Origin: Cudoniella acicularis
Lineage: Eukaryota > Ascomycota > Leotiomycetes > Helotiales > Helotiaceae
Assembly (NCBI GenBank): GCA_013054445.1
Contig: JAAMPI010001447.1
Span: 1 to 14,384, forward strand
Length of the DNA stretch: 14,384 nucleotides
Direction: 5' to 3'
Positions 9,243 to 14,384 of the stretch are shown in pieces (position 1 is the stretch's first letter; each line of letters begins with the position of its first letter). The notes under the pieces were generated by a model that had not been told where the DNA came from, searched no databases, and saw only the letters and a program-made list of their open reading frames with translations. A program made the position numbers and the translations under genes.

Positions 9243-11441
9243 TTTCCTATCTGGAACGTTTGATGGACAAATAGTTTGGTAAATGAAAAGAATTCTTAGG
9301 TGAGTAGTTTTCTCTATTCTCAATATCACAATTTGCATGTTCACTCTAGTAGCTGCCCTGCATACAAGGCAAGTATCTCGACGGCTGTGTACTGTACATA
9401 TCCATACACTACTACCTCAACCTTACTATCCTCATCCTCCACCTCCCCTCCCCTCAAAAGCCAGGCTTGCACCTTACAAGTTCCTGGTACCTAAGTAAGT
9501 TACCTAGGTATTTCATCCTCGATTCCTCAGATCCCGTGCCAAATTACCTCACGAGCATGTACCTACTATGCCATCCCATCCCCTTCCATTTCGATCCAGT
9601 AAAGATAAGTGCCTCGTACTCTCACCCTTCCTCCTTCCCTCAGCCTTGAAGTTAAGGTTAATTGATTGGTTTGGATATTTTGGGGGCAAGCCGGGCAGCG
9701 ATGAAATCCTTCCTTCCTTCCCCAAGAAATAGGTTTAGAGAGAACAAGGCGCAGTCGCACAGCATAACCTGAGGTACTACCTTACCCTACTTTACCTTCA
9801 TTTTCAAAACTATTTTGTTTTTTAAGTATTTGATGGGGTGTTAAATTTGGACCTGAGGTTTGCGACTCCGGTCGGCTGGGAATGTAAGTAAGATCTTGGA
9901 ACAGTTTGCGCATCACGTTTCACCACCCGCCCCTCCTCCCCCCGGGCCTCTCCTTGAAGAGAGACGCTTCGAAGTATTAACAACTTCCCAACAAGCTAGT
10001 GCGAAGTTCTTGAGTTGAGCGATTCTTAAAAGAAAGATTTGCCTTCTTATAATTCAAGGAGTTATTCATGGTCATTTAATCGTCTTGAAGTGTTTGTCTT
10101 CGCGATCTCGCCGCTTCACATATTTCACAAGCGGACTCCACTTTCTCACAAAAGTCGTATCTGCCCACTAGGCACTTTTTACGATCTATAAATAAAAAAA
10201 AAGCTACAAGTATAGGTGTTATGAGGGCATACAAAGAAACGAGGGATCACATGGGCAAAGAAATCTCTGCGTTGGAAGCCTTCGAGGAGAAAGCACTAGG
10301 GAATTCCAACAACTGGTGGTAGGTTGAAGGATGTGTGTTTTTTGTGATTGAAAGAGAGGATAGATAGTTGTTAAGTGGATGTTGGTGGAGAAGCTCATCC
10401 GAACTGGTAAGAGGAGAGTATTTGTTGGTTGGCTGCTGTCGGGGAAGTATCTGCCCTCACTCGTTTCTCTAGCTGTCACTCACCTAATCACTTCTCTCCT
10501 TCCCACAACATCTCTCACTAAACCGACTAAATCCACGTCTCACCTCCCTCTTAACAACGATTCCCCAAAAATAATTACCAGTACTCTGAAATTCAACGCG
10601 GCTTCGGCACCAAACACCTAACCAAAACTGCCTGGAAGAGAAACCATATCCCACCACTCTTTTCAGCAAACCTCATCGCAACTCCACTCTACTTTTCAAA
10701 CATAATACATCAACTGTAATTCATACCATAATCAGCTCCCAAAACCACCGCTTCCCTTGAGTTAAGTTGGCATCCAACCTTGTTGTTCCACGATACCATC
10801 TTCGCCGATCTCGCTGAATAGCAACTTTTCTTCTTGGGGTTCTGAGAGGGGGAGAGGGGGCCTTTAAATATTGAGAATCTGAGAGTGAGATTGGTGTATG
10901 TGGAGGGAAAATTAGGAAGTGTCAGCACAGGTTGGTATTTATCACACTATCTGCTATATGATTCTCAATTAATTTCCTTCCCTTTTTTAATTTCCCCTGG
11001 GTTTTTTTAGAAGGGCACCTATTTTAACTTGAAAGGAGTGAGAATGAGAATCTTGGGTGGCATGTTAGGTGTTATGAGGCAAGTATAGGTGTGTCCACTT
11101 TCCACTTCCCAAGATCAACCTCCCCCTAGAACCCCTCAACACCTCCCCACCATATCCCGCACCCGATGTCCCAAACTTCGTTTTGTAAATAAAACCCACC
11201 TCCCCTCCTCTCACGTCTCGCTTCCACTCAAGAACCAAAGGAACACCAATGACAGACACAGCTACCGTTGGTGTGGGAAGATGCTCGCGAAGTAAGAGCG
11301 GGGTGAGGTTTTCAATTCTTATCTTTCTGGTTTTCGTTGTGCGGCTATAGTCTGTTGTTCTGGGAGCGCTGGGGTAGCTTTAGGAAGGTTTTGGGCTTGG
11401 AGTTTGGTTTGTGTTGTGGTGAGTTGGAGAAGGGTTGACAG

Positions 11442-11586
11442 CACTCTTACACCCAAACACTCCCCCTCCTCTTTCCTCCCACTCCTTCCTCCCCACCTTA
11501 CCACCTCACTATCAAACTCCCTCTCCCTCCCTCCATCACCTCCCTTCCTCTTCCCCTTCCCTCCTCCCCTACCTAATCCACACCAC
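11442..11586. repeat. 145-base G-free, C/T-rich tract
   Basis: No G occurs on the plus strand over this interval, and most bases are C or T with scattered A. The minus strand is correspondingly G-rich, with many GGG and GGGG runs. Such DNA can form triplex or G-quadruplex structures. In fungi, CT-rich tracts are also common near promoters. The apparent reading frames over it are composed of Pro, Ser and Leu only and are not credible genes. Confidence 0.7.
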
Positions 11587-11750
11587 GCCATCTTCGCAGC
11601 GGTACGCCCGCATACCCGGGAGAGTTACTGGTTGAACTTAGCTTCCGAATTAGGCGGAAGAAAGATCGAGACTAGATTGGTTGGTCTTTTTCTAGGAGGT
11701 TGGTTTGTTCGATGGGATATGGGATTGAGTAGATGTAGGATGGATAGGAT

Positions 11751-11774
11751 GTGCTTGTGCTTGTGCTTGTGCTT
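11751..11774. repeat. Hexamer microsatellite (GTGCTT)4
   Basis: Four perfect copies of GTGCTT in tandem, followed by a partial G-rich end. It lies in the gene-poor interval and has no visible function. Confidence 0.9.
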
Positions 11775-11875
11775 GGGTGCGAAAAAGAGAAAGAGGGAAA
11801 AGGAGGGGGCAGGTTCTCTGAAATGATGTGATGTGAGCGGGGATATGGTGAGTGAGTGGAGCTTAGCAGTTTTGA

Positions 11876-11884
11876 GGGGGGGGG
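11876..11884. repeat. G9 homopolymer
   Basis: Nine consecutive G follow TTTGA and precede TTTGTTTTGG. A simple homopolymer tract, likely to vary in length. Confidence 0.85.
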
Positions 11885-12390
11885 TTTGTTTTGGTATAGT
11901 ATTTGTAGGAAGTGGGGTCTTGCCTCTCGGTACAATAGATTCATAGTGATATAAACCCCCACCCCTCGCCCCCTCTTCTCTCCTCTCAATCGTGATGCTT
12001 CCACAGGTAGCACCCTCCCATGTGGGCACTTCTGCAACAAGGGGAGCCTTTTCTCTTCGTGACCCAGCCGCCGCACGGTTATAAAAATGATGTTCTGAAA
12101 GTTGTGTGCATATGTATTGTGGGTATTCGGGGAGGTTTGGGAGAGATTTTTGGGAAGGTTTGGCAGCAGAAGGGGAGGTGACAGCACTTTTGAAAATAGA
12201 CAGTATTCTTCACTCCTCACTCCTTACTCCTAACTCTTCACCCCAACGTAACGCCATAACCCCTCCTCATTCACCTTCAACTTACCAACGCACTAACTCA
12301 TTAACAAAATTAAACCAGCGAAACCTACCTATAGCCTTCAATTGGAATTCTATCATTCCGTACTGGTTATGCTGTGTGAGTTAATAGAGA

Positions 12391-12412
12391 GGGGGGAGGG
12401 GGGGGGGGGGGG
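12391..12412. repeat. G6-A-G15 homopolymer tract
   Basis: Six G, one A and then fifteen G on the plus strand, followed by ATATATAG. A run this long is prone to slippage, so its exact length in the assembly is uncertain. Confidence 0.85.
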
Positions 12413-13647
12413 ATATATAGTTTTAGTTGATATGCTAGTGTTGTGTTGTGCTGTAAGGTGAGGGAAGGAAGGATTTGGAACGGTTTACTGTATTGAAATT
12501 GTAGATGGTGAAATTATAAATCGCACAGGCATGAAATAAAATCCATACATACCAGTTAAAACCGAATCTCTCAAATGCCTCCAATCAAACTTCCAATCAA
12601 CAACTTTATCTATTTATCTATTTCAATAAATAACATAAAAAAAAATAAAAATTACTACTCTTCTTCGCAAAAACATAAACCAAAAGAAAACAAAGGCCGA
12701 ATTACAATTCCTGCTGAAAGAAAAATAGGTAATCATAGGACATTTATTGTTGTTGATTGCGTACATATGTGTAGATATTTTCAAGGTAAGGGAGGGGTTT
12801 GGCGCTCAACAACTCCTTTTCTTTTCCCGAGAAGAGGGGGAGGGGGGTGAAGTGTTTGACAGTAGCAACGCAACTCAGAGACAGCAGCAAGTCCAACAAT
12901 GAACAGCACTCCATAAACCATCCTCCTATCCAAACCTACAATAACAAAAACCCAAATCGGGTTAAAAGCACAGCATAACAGTTAATCATATCACTACTCC
13001 CAGCTACGACACCGCTTTCTTCGATAGAAAACACATGTTCCCAGGCGGGTGAACAGATTTTCTTCCAAGAACGTGATAGGTGGAGTTTTGTAGGTGTGCG
13101 TGGATTGATATTTAAATTACGAGGAAGGGTTTTTGGGGGAAGGTATGTAATTGTGAAGAAAGAAGAAAAAAAAGGAAGGTGGAAGAAGTTATGAAGTAAG
13201 AGGAAGTAGGTTTTCGTGAGATTTAGATTGAATGTTGATGAAGCGTGGAGAGATCACTAGAGGAGTTTTGAAGAAGATAATTTGTATTTATTGCAGGATA
13301 ATATCAGAAAGAAAACAGAAATAGAAACCGCGGGATTAAAATCCTGGAGGAGGTCGATTAAGATTCCCAGATTTTGAGATGAAGATGAGAAAAGGAGAAA
13401 GAAAGAAATCCCAAGAGATTGAATAATAAAATGAAACAAAGCACCAAAGAGGCGCACACATATACGAACATGCAAACTTAAAATTGAGAATACGAATAAA
13501 CGGATTAATAATACAGTGCATGAATGAGCAATCACATGAGGAAGGTAGGAAACTTAGAAAATATAGTACGCAAAGAACCCCAAAATAGGAAAGAGCTAAG
13601 TAAATACTAACCAACCAACTTGCCAAGAGTCTAGGAGAAGATGAGTA

Positions 13648-13671
13648 GGCCCGATGTCATTCGGTCGGGCC
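13648..13671. other. Short perfect hairpin (7-bp stem, 10-base loop)
   Basis: GGCCCGA at 13648-13654 pairs with TCGGGCC at 13665-13671 around the loop TGTCATTCGG. It is GC-rich within an AT-rich surrounding. It lies about 570 bases past the stop of the minus-strand GPI-protein gene. No U-tract follows and eukaryotic genes do not use intrinsic terminators, so the role is unknown. Confidence 0.5.
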
Positions 13672-13769
13672 GAGGTGGGAAATGACTTCCTTCGTGAGAG
13701 GTTGGAAATTCGAGGTCGAGTTAAGGGAGAAAGTGAGGGGAAAGGTTGGAAGTGTATGAAGAAAAATGT

Positions 13770-13799
13770 CACGATCACGATCACAATCACAATCACAAC
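13770..13799. repeat. Imperfect hexamer microsatellite (CACRAY)5
   Basis: Five tandem hexamers: two CACGAT, two CACAAT and one CACAAC. On the minus strand this creates a false run of Val-Ile codons that mimics a membrane segment. Confidence 0.9.
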
Positions 13800-13820
13800 A
13801 AATGAGGACAGATGATGGAA

Positions 13821-13882
13821 TACGTATACGTAAAGAACATTTGTTTCCTTGATGTGTAAATATCGCGCATGCGCATGTGCAC
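13821..13882. other. Palindrome and alternating purine-pyrimidine tract
   Basis: TACGTATACGTA at 13821-13832 is a perfect 12-base palindrome. At 13864-13882 nineteen bases (CGCGCATGCGCATGTGCAC) alternate strictly between pyrimidine and purine and include the palindrome GCGCATGCGC at 13865-13874. Such sequences favour Z-DNA or cruciform formation under negative supercoiling. No protein-binding role can be assigned. Confidence 0.55.
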
Positions 13883-14237
13883 TAGGCATCTAATAATTAC
13901 AGCGCACTCTTCAATCGAGTCGCTCTCTTGCCCAAACCAATCCTCCACATTACACAAAGTCAACTCTTGAGTTGTTATCCACCCATTTCATCCCATCCAT
14001 TCATACAATTCATGGCCGACTGACCGTACGAGTCCCAAACCAGGACCAAGAGTTTTTTCCCCTCCAAAAAAATGCCGCGCGAGACAAACATGAGAATGGT
14101 ATCAGAAGGAAACGACGCAAGCGATGTAAATGTGTGAAAAACGCCCCCCAATGCATGCATATTCCCCTTCTTTCTTTTCATTCGTTCAAGAATGGAATAT
14201 AATGTGACAATGTGAGAGATGTGTTGTGAAGCTAGGC

Positions 14238-14384
14238 TTACAAAGCGATAGCAGCAATAGCAATAGCGACGAAGAGAGAGCCACCAAGGGCAACCCCGCT
14301 GCGGGATCCGCTGTTGGTGGTCAAAGGTGTGGCGCTAGGAGCGCCAGTTGCCTTCGCGGTGCCGTTGGAGGCAGAGGTGGAGGT
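14238..14384 (-). CDS. C-terminus of a GPI-anchored surface protein (partial, cut by right edge)
   Basis: Only the last 48 codons and the TAA stop (14240-14238) lie in the window. The first 25 residues are rich in Thr, Ser, Ala and Gly (for example GAPSATPLTTNSGS), as in O-glycosylated linkers of fungal wall proteins. Then come a small-residue stretch (NSGSRSG) and a hydrophobic tail of about 18 residues ending at the stop (GGSLFVAIAIAAIAL), with no basic residue after it. That is the layout of a GPI-attachment signal; the Asn or a Ser in NSGS is a likely attachment residue. The protein would sit on the outer plasma membrane or wall. Its functional domain lies outside the window, so CFEM proteins, wall-acting glycosidases and other families remain possible. 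Confidence 0.8.
   Translation of the reverse strand, partial: TSTSASNGTAKATGAPSATPLTTNSGSRSGVALGGSLFVAIAIAAIAL

Larger units (their letters stand above)
9243..14237. other. Gene-poor interval of about 5 kb; no supported gene
   Basis: This stretch runs from the start codon of the membrane protein gene to the stop codon of the partial GPI-protein gene, both on the minus strand. All reading frames are short (at most about 180 codons) and are low complexity or mutual shadows on opposite strands. I recognised no conserved domain, tRNA, 5S rRNA or transposon end. The left part (about 9243-9900) should hold the membrane gene's promoter; it has CT-rich DNA and the perfect palindrome TACCTAGGTA at 9501-9510. 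The right end should hold the 3' untranslated region of the GPI-protein gene. The middle contains homopurine/homopyrimidine tracts and microsatellites listed separately. A non-coding transcript cannot be excluded. Confidence 0.55.

Noticed and set aside
11575..12060. Possible tRNA-like GC-rich patches
   Set aside because: No A box and B box (GGTTCRA) with cloverleaf pairing could be found together on either strand.
11404..12220. Overlapping open frames of 130-180 codons on both strands
   Set aside because: They arise from the G-free tract and the GTGCTT repeat, consist largely of Pro/Ser/Leu/Lys runs and overlap each other antisense; no domain is recognisable.
13596..13889. Minus-strand open frame with an apparent Val-Ile membrane segment
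   Set aside because: The hydrophobic run is the translation of the CACGAT/CACAAT microsatellite, and the rest shows no protein character.
1..14384. CRISPR array, IS element, bacterial operon or anti-phage system
   Set aside because: Intron-containing genes and fungal-type proteins rule out a prokaryotic setting, and the tandem repeats have no unique spacers of constant size.

Overview
The window looks like nuclear DNA of a filamentous ascomycete (Pezizomycotina; a Leotiomycete is possible but is only an impression). The reasons are short spliceosomal introns of about 50-90 bp with GT-AG borders, protein families typical of these fungi, long Ser/Thr-rich repeat tracts and gene-poor stretches rich in homopurine/homopyrimidine DNA. 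There are no bacterial-style operons, ribosome binding sites, CRISPR arrays or recognisable RNA genes.

Layout. (1) Bases 1-3675, plus strand: a large decayed gene, cut by the left edge. Its remains encode, in order, a P-loop NTPase/GTPase-like region, a complete C3HC4 RING finger and a patatin-like phospholipase domain. It carries several in-frame stops, at least five changes of frame, an altered nucleophile elbow and a probable loss of the catalytic Asp segment. (2) Bases 4381-6452, minus strand: an apparently intact two-exon gene of 672 residues. It encodes a putative nuclear protein with a half Zn2Cys6-like motif (CX2CX6C) and about twelve degenerate 27-residue Ser-rich repeats. (3) Bases 6453-8070: its upstream region, with a cluster of CCAAT pentamers and a field of old tandem repeats (about 183-bp spacing, then 72-bp units). 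(4) Bases 8071-9242, minus strand: an intact two-exon gene of 359 residues for a single-pass membrane glycoprotein with a Cys-containing ectodomain, a Ser/Thr stalk and a short cytoplasmic tail. (5) Bases 9243-14237: almost 5 kb with no gene I can support; it holds a 145-base G-free tract, G homopolymers, hexamer microsatellites, palindromes and one hairpin. (6) Bases 14238-14384, minus strand: the last 48 codons of a gene cut by the right edge, ending in a GPI-anchor signal.

The genes do not form an evident pathway or a biosynthetic cluster. The three intact or partial genes share the minus strand but have long separate intergenic regions, so they are probably transcribed independently. Two are cell-surface proteins and one is a putative regulator; the pseudogene is a relic of a fungal multidomain patatin protein. 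I found no clear new system. The least explained elements are the 27-residue repeat array joined to a half zinc cluster and the fossil repeat field between the two central genes.
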